Shown here: piece after piece, positions 1-11,906 of the stretch
How positions within the stretch are numbered: the first letter of the stretch is position 1
Layout of the letters: each line of letters opens with the position of its first letter
Source: Mauremys mutica
Taxonomy: Eukaryota; Chordata; Testudines; Geoemydidae
Assembly: GCF_020497125.1 (NCBI RefSeq)
Contig: NC_059087.1
Coordinates: 19,129,925-19,193,924 of the forward strand
Reading direction: 5' to 3'
Length of the DNA: 64,000 bases
Program-made: the position numbers and the translations under genes
Notes under the pieces: generated by a model
Database searches by the model: none
What the model was told of the DNA's origin: nothing
Seen by the model: the letters and a program-made list of their open reading frames with translations, nothing else

Positions 1-900
1 CCCAACCTGAGGGGTGGGGGGGGGGAGAGATATCTCTCAGGCTGCTCCCTGGGCTCATTGATTTTCATTGTGCGGCATTGGAGGATGGAGTTCAAAGCCG
101 GGGTGGCACCCAGCCGTCCCCTCCCCTTGTGTGCACCTGTCACTCCAGGCCTGTCCCGTGCATGATTCATGCCGGCTGAGTGCTCAGAGGAAGCTTCCTT
201 TGCCAGTAAAAGCTTTTTCTACCTAAAGAGAGAGACGTCCTGCAATTAGCAAGGGAGTGGGAGATGGGGGCAGGGGTGCTGCCCGGCTTTTCCTTCCCTT
301 CTCTGCTCCTCTTGGATTCTCTGCAGTGGAGAGCTCGTTCGAACTGAGTTAACAACCTGTGAACCCCTTTCACTAGAGTGTCCAGTCTCGTGAACATCTT
401 AAAAATTTTCTTCTTTACCTGAGTATAAATGATAAAAGCAGTGATCTTGGAAATATAAAATGTCTTTTTATGACATGCTTATTACACGCTATTTATTGAT
501 TTATCATTACAGTATTTTTATTACATTATGAAAACAGCAACACTCTTCCAAGATCTCACTTTCGTAGCTTGTATCACTTTGAATAAGCCTGTTATAAGAC
601 AAGGCTCCTATGTTTCATCAAGGAGTGTCAGATGTGAAACAGCATGGAGGTATTTAAGAAGCCAACTCAAATAATTCCTCCTATACAAGCATTCAGGTCT
701 TGAGCAGTTCAGGCAAACAACGCATGTTACAACAAAGCTTAAACTTGTTCTTCATAATAATTTTAAAAACAACACTAGCTGCCTAGTTAATTTTAAAAAC
801 AACAAAAAACTTCACCTCCCTTTCCATTTCTTATGAGTCTTGAAGTTTAAATCTCCTCAGTGTGATAGATACACTTGCTTTGATCTGCTTAGCTCTTGGA
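1..900. other. Non-coding DNA, no feature recognised
   Basis: The first 400 bases are of mixed composition. From about 400 to 850 the sequence is AT-rich with many TTTATT/AAAACAAC runs. No coding potential, splice pattern or repeat family is evident. Confidence 0.5.
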
Positions 901-954
901 AGTCCAGGGGCTCCGGGCTGCTGGCCCCGTGCTGCCCGGGGTCTCTAGGGACAG

Positions 955-1570
955 CTCTGTTCGCCATTAGGGAATTTTTACCCCAAGAACCCAGGGCCGC
1001 CCAGAGGGAGGGGCAATTTGCCCCAGGCCCCGGGCCCCACAGGGGCCCCCACCAGAGTTTTTCGGGGCCCCTGGAGCGGGGTCCTTCACTCGCTCCGGGG
1101 GGCCCAGAAAACTCTTGCGGGGCCGGGCGCAGGAGCTGCTTCTGCTCCCGGTCTTCGCCGGCAGGGGGTCCTTCCGTTCCCGGGCGGAAGGACCCCCCAC
1201 TGGCGAATTACCGCCGAAGACGGAGCGGGACCCGCCGCCGAAGTTCAGCTCGGTCTTGGGCGGTAATTCGGCGGCGGGGGGCCCTTCCCTTCCGGGACCC
1301 GCCGCCGAAGTGCCCCGCAGACCCACGGCGGGGGCCCCCCCCGCCGCAGAATTACCGCTGAAGACCGGGCTGCACTTCGCCGGCGGGTCCCGCTTTGGTG
1401 GTAATTCGGCGGCGGGGGGCCCGCCGCGGGTCTGCGGGGCACTTCGGCGGCGGGTCCCGGAACGGAAGGGCCCCGGGCCCCCGGAATCCTCTGGGCGGCC
1501 CTGCAAGAACCCCCTGTAACATTTTGCAACCCCCCAGTGGTTCACACACCCCAGTTTGGGAACCACTCTC
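955..1570 (-). mobile_element. GC-rich interspersed repeat, probably hAT-type non-autonomous element
   Basis: The block is about 75% G+C and built from degenerate repeats of GGACCCGCCGCCGAAGT and GGCGGTAATTCGGCGG in both orientations. The right end reads, on the minus strand, GTGGTTCCCAAACTGGGG, a typical hAT terminus in amniotes. The left end is not defined. Long open frames on both strands here come from the absence of AT-rich stops and are not genes. Internal units resemble those in the elements at 20741 and 32591. Confidence 0.55.
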
Positions 1571-3499
1571 CTAACCCTAGGTGCAAAGGGGGATCAGCAT
1601 TGGGAGGATGGTAAGTGGACAGTGGCCGCCAGCCGTCTGGCATGGGTATAAGGACATGGTGTGTGTATGTGTGTGTGTGTGTGGGGGGGCGGGGCGGGGG
1701 ATGGTATCTGAGAGCTGGAAGTATGAAGGACGGTGATACCTTGAGACACCACGCTGCTGGGTTAGGCTGAAATGCTCCAGAAGCAGTGAGCCCCTTTGGG
1801 ATCTCAAAGCTGTATGAGCAGAGTGACCCCGTTTGGCTCAGCGGAGTGACTGTGGGCTTGCAGGGGGTAACGGGGCTCAGAATCTGGTCCAGCCCCCGTG
1901 GAGAGAACGAGAATGTTTTGTCGTGCTCTCCAGTGACCGCTGTGGTCAAGCAAGGGACAGCACTGGGTGGCAGCAGGAGGGGCCTTGGCCAAGGGGAAAT
2001 GCCGTGATGCAACCATGGGAGCAGACAGGGAAGCCCTCTGCTAAGAGTGCCACAAAACAACCCCTCTGGAGTCAAGCCAGAGAGCAATCCGACTGTGCGG
2101 TGACAGCTCGAGCACGTGCCATGCATGGACCTGTCTCTGCCCCCGGTGCCCAGGCCTCTGGTGATCTCTGTGCAGATCATGATGCCAACTCCAGGGACCA
2201 CATGTGCCCAGTCACTTCAGTGGAGTTACAGCAGCTGTGTGTCTGATCACCATTCACTGCAGCAGCCCATGTCACCTCCACTGGGATGGTGTCAAGACTG
2301 GAGGGTTTTTTCAGATTGAATAACTGAATTAGCTGACAGGCCCCTGACTCCAGGGCCCTGCCACTTTCAGATGATGCGCAGATACCCACTGGTGGCCGAG
2401 CACTAAAGCGACAGCACCCAGGTCTTGTGTGGCACGTGCATTGGTGCTCACGTGCCCATAAGAAAATCCCTGGGTACTGACTCCTGCTGCAGTGGGAAGA
2501 CCAGCCTAGGACCTCCTCCGCTGCATCACTGAGCACAAGACTCAGCCATACGTGTGCATGAATGAATGCAGCTCTCAGACTGCATCTCGGCCCGTTGGGG
2601 TGCACCAAGGAACTGGGCCCTACAAACCCACCCCCAGCAAACAGCTGAGGAGCAGGGGGGCCTTTTTCTGGGGTTCCCCAGGACCCCAGCAGGGGAGTAA
2701 TGTAGCCGCAGCTTAGTTGCAAAGTGCCCCGTTCGAGGGTGGGGGATTTTGGGGGAGGAAGGGCTGGGGCTCTTGAGAGAAGGCTGAATGCAGGCTGGGC
2801 AGTGCTTGCTACTGTGCTTTTGGGGTGTGGGTGTGGGTGTCCTGAACAGGGGACTGCGCAGCTGGAGAAGCAGCTGCCCAGTGAAACATCTGTTTAGAAC
2901 CAGAGACTGAAAACCCCCTTCCCTGCTGCAGGTGCGTCCGGCTGGCAGGCTGACATGGAATGAGGCTACGGGAGAACAGCCCACTGTCGCGGATCCATAG
3001 GTTCAGGGCGGACCCCCTCCGCGTGCCAGCCCCCTTCCATGAGGGTACGTCACTTGGCTTCACTGCCTCCTTGGACTGAACTGCAGCGTCCTCAGCGCCC
3101 TGCTCCATGCTGGGAGCTCCCTTCAGTGAGTCCACCTCCGAGAGGCTTGTACCCCCAAAGGGAGCAATGTGCCCCCACTTCCCTTACGCGGGAGTGACTC
3201 TCGGGCAGCATTGTAGAAGCAGGGGGTGGGGGGGGGAGTTTATTAGACGGCTGGAACACAGCAGAGAAAGTCCTTGGTTAGCACAGAGGACAGAAAGTTA
3301 CAGCATGGCCGGCTTGGTCAGCCCAGAGCCCTCTGACCCCTCCCTTGTCCTAGTTCACAAGAGTCTCCAGCTTCCAGCAGCCCACACCTAACACCGGTGC
3401 CTGGCCCCTCCTCTGCCCTGTTCTCCAACGGGTCAAACCAGCTGGCTTCCCATGGAGGCTCGGCCATCCAGGGTCGTTAGTTGCTAGGTGCCAAATGTC
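1570..3499. other. Intergenic DNA, no gene recognised
   Basis: Mixed-composition sequence with a TG microsatellite at about 1659-1682. Open frames up to 219 codons occur on both strands but show no recognisable domain, splice-supported exon or codon bias. Confidence 0.5.
1659..1682. repeat. (TG)n microsatellite followed by G-run
   Basis: An alternating TG tract with one A interruption, followed by GGGGGGGCGGGGCGGGGG. Confidence 0.8.
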
Positions 3500-3755
3500 C
3501 AGGCAATTGGAGTCAAGTATCAGAGGGGTAGCCGTGTTAGTCTGGTTCTGTAAAAGCAGCAAAGAATCCTGTGGCACCTTATAGACTAACAGACGTTTTG
3601 CAGCATGAGCTTTCGTGGGTGAATACCCACTTCTTCGGATGCAAGTCTTGCATCCGAAGAAGTGGGTATTCACCCACGAAAGCTCATGCTGCAAAACGTC
3701 TGTTAGTCTATAAGGTGCCACAGGATTCTTTGCTGCTTTTACAGGCAATTGGAGT
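3500..3755 (+). mobile_element. Retroposed SINE in perfect inverted-repeat (fold-back) form, with 14-bp target duplication
   Basis: The element (3514-3741) is flanked by identical 14-bp copies of CAGGCAATTGGAGT (3500-3513 and 3742-3755). It begins with the common sauropsid SINE head (GGGGTAGCCGTGTTAGTCTG at about 3524-3543). From 3548 to 3645 the sequence is repeated exactly in reverse complement at 3647-3744, with a single base (3646) between the arms. RNA or single-stranded DNA from it would form a 98-bp hairpin. The duplication shows that the folded structure was inserted as a unit or formed during insertion. Confidence 0.85.
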
Positions 3756-5384
3756 GGCCATTGTCTTCTCAGACTCTCCATGGATTGGGGGCCCGGGCCC
3801 TAGACAGCTAGGCGTCAGTCACTCCTGGATCTCTGGGTCTCTGTAAAGACCTTTTCCCGCCATCTAGTTAACCAGGCAGCACATGGGGGGAAACTGAGGC
3901 ACACACCGTATATTCATACAAAATATTACAGAAAATGCCCACTCTGTCACACCAGCCTCAGTTGTTGGCTAACTGCATGATGTTACTGCAGCATCAGAGA
4001 GTCTGAATTGCAGGCTTAAAGTGTGCTGGGACTTGGGAAAGTGGCTGTAAAAATGGCATTTGCCGGAGGCTAATTCTGTGGCTGGTGAGTGGCAGAGGGG
4101 GAGAATCCCCCATTTGGGATGGAAGAGACAATCACACAATCTCTTGCTGCTGAGACAATAAAACCCTTTCTCTTTTCTCTCTCTTCTTTTTTGATAGCCA
4201 GCAGCAAAAATGAAAACTAACAAGAGCCAGCAGCCCTTGGTGAGCTGATAAACCCCTCCCTTCAAAGTCAGCTGCAGCGTCCGCCATTCCCAGGTCATCC
4301 CATGCTGGTGTCGCTTCTCAACAGCCCAACAGGGAGCTGGTGTCAGCGTAACCCACAGAGATGCTTCCTGAACTGACGAGGAACGTGGGAGGACACTGGG
4401 GCATCGACAGGGTGAGGTGAGCTGCTGCTGAATGTCAGCCATCTCGTTTGCCCTCTCTGCGGAGGACGGCTGCGCGGTGGAGTGGCACAGCCCCGGAGGG
4501 CCAGGCGTGGGGCTGGTGCAAAGAGGAGGCTGAATGATGATGAAAGGGGTCGGTCGGTCTGTCTCTCTCAAACAGCAGGTTGGGTGGTTCTAGCTCCCAC
4601 CAAATAAACCAGCTTTATAGGAAAAAACCTGCCTCTTTTCTCTGCCAAACAGGCGACTCTGAGGGGAGCCCCGTTGGTTTAACTCCCCCTGGATCATGGC
4701 TGCAGGCTGGCATGCAGCAGGTAGTGCACTGCCAATCCCAGTCAGCAGCCAGCCTCACGCTCTGCTTGGAGCAGCAGGACCTGAAGTCCCGAGGGCCTGA
4801 CTTTCAGAGGGGCTGAGTATCCCCAATACCAGGTGAAGTCAGCTGGAGATGTGGGGGTTGGGCCCCAAAGCAGGACGCTAAAGAAACACTCTGCTAGCTC
4901 TGAGAGGCAGCTGCTGTTAGCCACCTGCTCAGATGGGACATGCTGCGTGCAGTTGACAAAAAGGGAGATTTTGGGGAATTTAGGCCACCGACACTCACTG
5001 AAAGTTAGGCACTGTCCAGCCCTCTGTGCCCCTGGAAACCTGGCCCAGCATGACCAGCCGTGTGCCAGGCAGGCCGGGTACACTCTCCTGGGCAGTGAGC
5101 GAGCGGGGCTAAAGGAGTCTGGCTGAAACCGCTGAGCTGGATTTTATGGATTGCAGCTTTGGGTCCCCAGCCCCAAACAGCATTGTCCAGTCACTGCAGG
5201 CTGAGCCCACCCAGGAGTGCCAAGAATCCAGCAGCAATAACAAGTGCGCCAAGGGCTCTCTGGAGGGCTAAATCTCCCCCTCCGAGGGTAATTTCACAGG
5301 CTTTGATGGCTTCTGCAGGCGCACACCTCTCTCCCTCTCCCTGCAAAGCCTGGAGTGTTTGTTCCAGAAGTGTCTGTGGCCAGG
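3756..5384. other. Intergenic DNA, with an old repeat fragment at about 4790-5010
   Basis: No gene was recognised. Between 4790 and 5010 phrases such as CTTTCAGAGGGGCTGAGTA and CACTGAAAGTTAGGCAC match a diffuse family also seen near 40225 and 45420. The rest holds only short unsupported frames. Confidence 0.4.
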
Positions 5385-5572
5385 AGTTGCCTGGTGTAGC
5401 TGTGTCAGTCCCAGGATAGGAGAGGAGGTGGGTGAGGGAATCTGTGTTACTGGATTTTATTGCTTGCGAGAGGGGCCAGCTTCTGAGCCACACTGAGCTC
5501 TTCACTGGACAGCGTCTCTCTCATCAATAGAAGTTGGTCCAATAAAAGCTATTACCTCACCCGCCTGGTCAC
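5385..5572 (+). mobile_element. Turtle-type SINE followed by an inverted second copy
   Basis: From about 5395 a tRNA-derived turtle-type SINE runs forward (GTAGCTGTGTCAGTCCCAGG ... GAGCTCTTCAC to about 5505). The same family then appears in reverse complement from about 5510 to 5565: ATAGAAGTTGGTCCAATAAA is the complement of the TTTATTGGACCAACTTC core. The head-to-tail order fits a fold-back insertion like that at 3514, but the arms have diverged and no target duplication is clear. Confidence 0.6.
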
Positions 5573-6149
5573 GCTAAGTAGCCATCAGTGGCTCCTTTGC
5601 TTCTGCCCCTGAGAGCTTCCCCGGCAGTGTGGTTGCTTTCCTGCCTTTAGAATCTCAGCTCCAGCTGAGAGCAGCAGTTCTTGTGAGATGCACAAGCATG
5701 CCCTCATTTCTTGCCTACCCAGAGCGGCACCCCTAGGCCCAGCACCTACGAGGGGTGTTGTCCGTGGGCTAGGGACAGGAAAGCAATTCCAGGTATGTCT
5801 CCGGATGACATGGGGGGGAGCGGGGGGGGAAGCAGATTGTCAGTGTGGTGTTGGCAACAAAAATCCATCAGCTGACTAGCGCTTGGCGGGGGTAGGGATG
5901 GGCTACTCCATTTCTAGTGTGGTTGGTTAGGGGGGTTAGCAGAGGGCAGCCTCTAACTCACCACTCTTGCAATTACCTCACATGTGTCTCAGCTGCAGGC
6001 AGATGCTGAAACAAGACAATTGATGATCAGGTTTTTCTCATGCCAGGCCAGTCCCCCTCCAGGTTCCTGACCAGATTTTTGGAGCAACTGGGGAAGCACA
6101 AGACTGAGCAGTGATTTTTCTTGGGTTTGCTTCACCGGCTTCCAGGCTT

Positions 6150-6270
6150 GTTATGCAGGGTAGCTGTGGCCATGTCAGTCCCAGTATATTAGAGAGACAG
6201 GGGGTGGGGGGTGAGGTAATATCTTTTACTGGGGAGACAGACAAGCTCACGTATTGGGCAGGTTTCCTTT
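6150..6270 (+). mobile_element. Turtle-type SINE fragment
   Basis: GTAGCTGTGGCCATGTCAGT, then CCCAGTATATTAGAGAGACA and GGTGAGGTAATATCTTTTAC, match the same SINE as at 5395. The copy is truncated after about 120 bp. Confidence 0.65.
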
Positions 6271-6325
6271 CAGCCTGTAGGTCAGATACAGAGTGATGGC
6301 TGTCACCTGCCAGCACACACTAAGG

Positions 6326-6845
6326 CGGGGGTGGGCAAACTGTGGCCCGCGAGCTGTTTTAAGCCGGCTTGTGAGCCGCACCATGCGGCTTGGCCCCGCT
6401 CCGGTGCTTTGGCGGGGGCACTGGGTTGAGGGCTGCACCACACGGCTCCTGGAAGCCGCAGCATCGCCCCGCTCTGGCTCCTACGAGCTCCAATGGGAGC
6501 TGCAGGCGCAGTGCCTGCAGATGGGGCAGTGTGCAGAGCCACCTGGCTGTGCCTCTGTGTGGGAGCCGGAGAAGGGACGTGCCACTGCTTCCAGGAGCCG
6601 CTTGGGGTAAGTGCTGCTCGGAGCCTGCACCCCCTGCCCCAGCCCTGATCCCCCTCCTGCTCTCCAAATCCCTTGCTCTCAGGCTGGAGCCCCCTCCTGC
6701 ACCCCAAACCTTTCATCCCAGCTCCATCCCAGAACCCGCACCCCTCCTGCACCCTAACTCCAATTTTGTGAGCATTCATGGCCCACCACACAATTTCTAT
6801 TCCCCAGTGTGGCCCTTGGGCCAAAAAGTTTTCGCACCCCAATCT
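6326..6845 (+). mobile_element. hAT-type non-autonomous element
   Basis: It begins GGGGGTGGGCAAACTGTGGC and ends CCTTGGGCCAAAAAGTTTTCG...CACCCC, an imperfect inverted pair typical of amniote hAT elements. The inside is GC-rich with 'GAGCC'/'CACCCC' runs. A related, more decayed copy is at 10327-10725. Confidence 0.6.
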
Positions 6846-7009
6846 AGGGCCCAGTGAGCATCTCTGCTGTTTCACTGCTCTTGTTCTCCTCCTCTCTCTT
6901 TATTTTTGGCTCCACTTGTGCCTGGACCCCTCCTAGGAATCTCCCCCCCCCACGTTTACTGGAATGAGCACAGCTTGGTTGTTCCTTTAGCACTGAACTC
7001 AACAAATGC

Positions 7010-7047
7010 TAAAAAAAAAAAAAAAAAACACCTGCCCCCCCCCCCCG
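7010..7047. repeat. Poly-A run followed by poly-C run
   Basis: About 19 A then, after a short spacer, about 14 C. No element head was identified upstream. Confidence 0.7.
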
Positions 7048-7328
7048 CAAGTTCCCTGGAGGGGTGGCATCCTGTCCCCCTTGCCCCCAGCCCTCCTTCG
7101 CACCCTGTTGCTAGGCCTGGCCAGGGCGTAACCCCTGCAGCCCATCAATGGGTTGTGAGAGTTTTACTTACATGGCTGGGCCTGCACCATCCAGTCAGAG
7201 GCCCAGGGCATCCGCACAGGCCTCTCGATCCTTTGTTAGGGGTTTCTAGAGGGCCAGAGCCAGTGCTAGACACAAGCAGACTAAGCAGTTGCTTAGAGCC
7301 CTGAACAGCGTAAGGGGCCCCCTTATTT

Positions 7329-7353
7329 TGTGTGTGTGTGTGTGTGTGTGTGT
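7329..7353. repeat. (TG)n microsatellite
   Basis: A pure TG tract of about 12 units. Confidence 0.9.
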
Positions 7354-7498
7354 CCCCCATCTGCTCCTTGGGCACATTTGTTGTGTCTAACTCGCCCAGC
7401 CAAGGGACAGAAGCGGGCTGTCAGTCCATTAAGCTCACAGAAACATGCCGGCCCTAGCAGGGGCTATCTTAGCTCTGGCGTGGTGAGAGGGGATGATA

Positions 7499-7815
7499 CT
7501 CTAGGGCAGGGCTCGGCAACCTTTCAGAAGTGGTGTGCTGAGTCTTCGTTTATTTGCTATAATTTAAGGTTTTTTGGGCCAGTCATACATGTTAATGTTT
7601 TTAGAAAGTCTCATTCTATAAGTCTATAATATATAACTAAACTAGTGTTGTATGTAAAGTAAATACGTTTTTTTTAAATGCTTCATTTAAAATTAAAGTA
7701 AAATGCGGAGCCTCCTGGCCGTGGCCAGGACCCGGGCAGTGTGAGTGCCGCTGAAAATCAGCTCACGGGCTGCCTTAGGCACACATGCCATAGGTTGCCT
7801 ACCCCTGCTCTAGGA
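7499..7815 (+). mobile_element. hAT-type MITE with 8-bp target duplication
   Basis: The element spans 7507-7807 and is flanked by CTCTAGGG (7499-7506) and CTCTAGGA (7808-7815), 7 of 8 bases equal. Termini CAGGGCTCGGCAACCTT and GGTTGCCTACCCCTG are inverted repeats. The 8-bp duplication and CAGGG termini are hAT hallmarks. The interior is AT-rich, without coding capacity. Confidence 0.85.
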
Positions 7816-8149
7816 GATCCTGCGGTATCCCCGTTTACCAAGAAGACCACACCTCGGTGCAAAGCAACGGCTCCCACTAGTGTGGGGGACACGCAGCCAG
7901 AGCGGCCCTGGCTGTGCCCTGTTCAGAATAAGGCAGATCCTTGGCACGTCTCTGGGTCTGGCTGCAGGGGCTCAGGAAGGGCATAAGCACGTGGGAGAGC
8001 CCCGGCTCGGGGTGGCACTGATGGGCACAGGCCCCCGCCGAGCTGCAGCAGTGACTGGCTGGGCCGCAGCCCTGGTGTGGGCAGAGCAGGCAGGTGGGAC
8101 CCAGGAGTCCTGGGGGCCAGGCTGCAGCTCTAACCACTGGGCACCGTTG

Positions 8150-8436
8150 CCAGGTGTCTGCCCTGCAGTAGCCCGATGCTCCAGTGGCCCCCGTGGGCAG
8201 GGCCGGGGCTCGCTGGGCCCCCCCGAGCTGCGCCCCCGCCCGGAGCGGGGGCAGGTGGGCAGGGCCCGTCGCGGGAGGCGAGCGAGGGGTTAAGCGCAGC
8301 CCGGCTCCCGGCGCTGAATATTTAAGAGCCGCGCGCAGGCGGCAGCGCAGCCCGGGTTCCCCTCGCGCCCCGGACTGGCCAGGCTGGGCGCGAGCCGCAG
8401 AGCGCGGGGTGGCCCCGGGCAGCAGCCGGCCGGAGG
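8150..8436 (+). promoter_or_regulatory. CA15: CA15 promoter / CpG-rich 5' region
   Basis: A sharply GC- and CpG-rich block surrounds the first coding exon and continues to about 8700. A TATA-like AATATTTAAGAG lies at about 8316-8327, some 110-120 bp before the ATG, so a start site near 8345-8355 would leave a 5' leader of about 90 nt. Flanking DNA is much less CpG-rich, which argues for a germline-unmethylated promoter. The exact start site is inferred. Confidence 0.6.
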
Positions 8437-8497
8437 ATGCAGCGCCTGGCGCTAACTTTCCTCGCTTTGCCGCTGGTGCTGCGCGCCGCTCCGGGAG
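8437..8497 (+). CDS. CA15: CA15 coding exon 1 (signal peptide)
   Basis: ATG at 8437 starts [20 protein letters not shown], a classic secretory signal with one Arg followed by a Leu/Ala-rich core. The exon ends in phase 1 (GGGAG|GTGAGC, donor GT 8498-8499). The last base supplies the first position of Val21. This ATG is chosen because it directly precedes the hydrophobic core and is the only one giving a signal peptide. Confidence 0.88.
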
Positions 8498-11400
8498 GTG
8501 AGCAGCCCCCAGCCCGGGCGGGCTCCAGGGACCGGCCCCGGCTCTCGCCGAGCGGCTGCAGCCAGGGGCGGGACGGGGCGGGACCGAGCGAGCCCCTCGG
8601 GATCGGACCCGGTTGGCGGGTGACTGCGGCGCTCAGGCCCGCGGCGGGAGCGGGACTGGGACTCTGCTGGGGCCCCTGCCCAGCTCGCTTCTCCCAGACT
8701 CGGCAGCTACCTGGCCTCGGTCCCCGCCTGCTGCTGCTTTTCCTGCTCTTCTCCCGCTGGGAAAGGCCCGAGGGGCCAGAGCCCGGGGCTTGTTCCCCCC
8801 CCCCCCCGGCTGTGTGTGGGAGGGTTTAGAGACAGCCCCGGAGAGCAGGGCTGGCTCCCGGCTCCCCTTTGTCTTTGCGGGCAGGTGGCATCACCTGGCC
8901 TAGGACCTGCCTGCGAACAGCCCTGGAGGCGCAGGAGCCTTCCACCTGCTGCTCTCAGCCCCTGGCATTCCCAGCTTCTCTGTGGGCTACAGACAGCCCT
9001 GCCCTGCTGAGTGCCCCGGCATCCCCTGCTACTCATAACCCCCCTGGGCAGGGCAGAGATGCAGCAGCTGGGACGAGTGGCTTGCCCTGGCTTTGGTGCT
9101 GAGCACCAGCCGGCTCGGAGGCTTGCCGTGGAATTGCTGGCTCCCCCCGGGCAGCGCTGAGCCGCCAGCGGGCTGCTGGCACCAGGATAATGTCAATGGG
9201 AGAGGGGGGCTCGTTTCCATAAAGCGGCGTGCCCGGTTGTTTCTTGCCTTAGCGAGGCTGTCTCCTGCCAAACTGTGGAGAAGCCGCAGCTGTGCCTAGG
9301 GATTTACCGGGACTGGATCAAGTGCACAGATTCTGCTCTCCCTGCCGTTGGTGTAAATTCACGGTAACTCCACTGATGTCAGTGAGGATCCAGGCCAGTG
9401 ATGGAGTTCAGGGGTTTGGCTCATTCTCATTATTAATTAGAGCTGGCTGGAAAAGGTCAGCAAATGAAATTTCAGTGAAAGACCAACTGAATGTCATGGA
9501 AATATTTGTGATATTTTCCATTTGCTGCCCAGCTCTGCTACTGGCAATAACAACACTCAGCAGGTGCCTGGCAGTAAGAGCAGTTAAGGTGCTGGCCCGG
9601 GATGCAGGAGTTCTGGGTTCTCTGCTACAGGTGACCTTGGGGGAGTTGCTAGGGGCAGATCTCCTCAAGAGCTCTGCTTCCATGTAGACCCCACGGCATG
9701 CATCCAGAACTGAGTTTTCTGACTCTCAAATTGCTGGAGACCAGGACTCCTGCCCCATCAGGTGAGGAGGCTGCCGGCATGGACTGTGTCCTGCCAGCAG
9801 CTCCTGGGTTTGAGCCTGAAGCTCTCTGTGGCATTCTTGTGAGAGGTGCTGGCTTCGCAGCTCTGCAGGCTGATTTGCTGTGCCCAAGTACCATGTAGGC
9901 AGGGGCCGTGTGAGCCTTTTGCACTGTCCCACCAATGAGCCTCACACCTGATCTGCAGGGACCATGTCTGGTGTGGGGCAGGAGAGCTGCCTCCACAGCC
10001 CAGCCAAGCTTTGGCTTCTCAGCCGGGGATGCCAATAAATGTGTTGCTCAGTGCTGAGGTTACACAGACCTTCCTCCACTAGGAACAACCAGGCTCCCAA
10101 CTCCTTTCACTTAAGGCACTGATCAGACCCCAGCTGCTAATACTTTCTGTTTATGGAACTACTGACCTGTGGGACCAGTGCGCTCCAGGCGAGAGGAGCC
10201 GTATCTGATTGCTGAGCCTCTGAGCCATCCGCTCCTACTTCTCTTCATCACACGTAGACACTTTAAATGGTACAGCAGCTGCAGTTGGCCAGACTAGCCT
10301 GAAAACCCACAAACCTGGATGTAGAGCAGGGGTGCATCTGAGGTCCGCATCTGGCCCTTTAGATGTTTTAATCTGGCCCTCGATCTCCAGCTGGGGAGTG
10401 GAGTCTGGGGCTTGCTCGGCTCCATGCATGTCAGGTCTCCGCACGGCTCCCGGAAGCGGCAGCATGTCCCTCCTACGCGTAGGGGCAGGAGAGGGGACAT
10501 GCCACTGCTTCCGGGAGCTGCTTGAGGTAAACGCAGCCTGGAGCCTGCACCGCTGACCCCTCTTGCACCCCAACCCCCTGCCCCAGCTCTGATCCCCCTC
10601 CTGCCCTCCGAACCCCTTGGTCCCAGCCCGGAGCACCCTCCTGCACCCCCAGCTGAAGCCCTCACCCCCTCCCGCACCTCAACCCCCAATTTGGTGGCCC
10701 TCGGGCCACAAAGTTTGCAGAGCCTTTGCTCAGCCACTCAGACTGCAAGACGAGGGACCTTGCAGCACATCGCTATGTGCTGGGGAAGCTGCCTAGTGCA
10801 GGTGGGGGACCCAAGGGGTCGGCACTGAGATTTCTCGGCTCTCACTGCCAAGTGACTGGTTCCAAGCCATCCCAGCAGGTCCGTGAGTGACCGGAGTCAG
10901 GAAACTGCTCTGGAGGCCTGTGGCAATGTATGGTTGACAGCTCCAGTCCAGCTCCCTGGCTGACGCTTGCCCCAGTCCAGGCAAGTGTCTGTCTGTTGCA
11001 TTTGGCACTTCCGGTAGAAGAGCTAGGAACTGAACTGGGTGTAAAGACTGCACTGCCCCTAGGTACAATCCCTTACGGGTGGGGAATGGGGTGTGTGTGA
11101 TGTAACACTGCTGCCACTCTGGCTTTGCCTGACTTGCACCTAATTAGACAACTTCAGAGCCCCTTGAAATTGTGCATTCAGCACCCAGATGTGTCCTCGG
11201 TCTGTGTGGCTCGGTGGCTCTTTGCACAGCACCCCACCAGGTCATTGTTCCTTGCCCAAGGGATCAGCAGATGTCCAGTGTCACAGGATATCTACAAACA
11301 GGGAAGTTGGCCTGCAGCACAGCTCTGCTCCTGTCAGGACAAACTCAAGCCCCTCCAAAGCAAAGGAGGGTTCCCTGTTGGGATCACGTTGGGGAACTGA

Positions 11401-11864
11401 AGTCACTACTGCAGGAGTTCACAGAAGAACCTGCAAGGGCAATTGATGCTCTGCCACAGTGGGCAGCAGAAGGAACACAATGGCCTCCCATAAATGTGCC
11501 AGCTGAATCCTCAGGTGAATTGATTGGCTAATTAGGCTTCAGATTACCTGATCTGCAAATGACCATTTTCATGCAGATGGGCAGGTTTCACCGCATGCAA
11601 ATGGACATGCCTGGGAATGCTCTGAGTGCATTACTGGAGGTTGTTTCAGGTCCGGGTCATCTGAGCGCAGTGCAGAGAGGACCCGGCTGGAATCTGTGAT
11701 CCCACTGTTCTAGGAGCTGCTGGAAATTGAGAATCAGATGGAATTCTAGACTAGCTCGGGCTAGGACAGGTGAGATTAGAGGTCCTGATCCAAAGTCAAT
11801 GGGAATCTTTCCATGGACTTCAGTGGGTTTTGGATCACGTCCTGTGTGTGTGTGTGTGTGTGAG

Positions 11865-11906
<42 letters not shown>

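Noticed and set aside
840..1566. Open frames of 134-199 codons on both strands
   Set aside because: They arise from a GC-rich repeat with few stop codons; the Pro/Arg/Gly-rich translations are repeat-derived and occur in several frames at once.
3350..3846. Two frames on opposite strands giving nearly the same protein
   Set aside because: This is the signature of the perfect inverted-repeat SINE, not of coding sequence.
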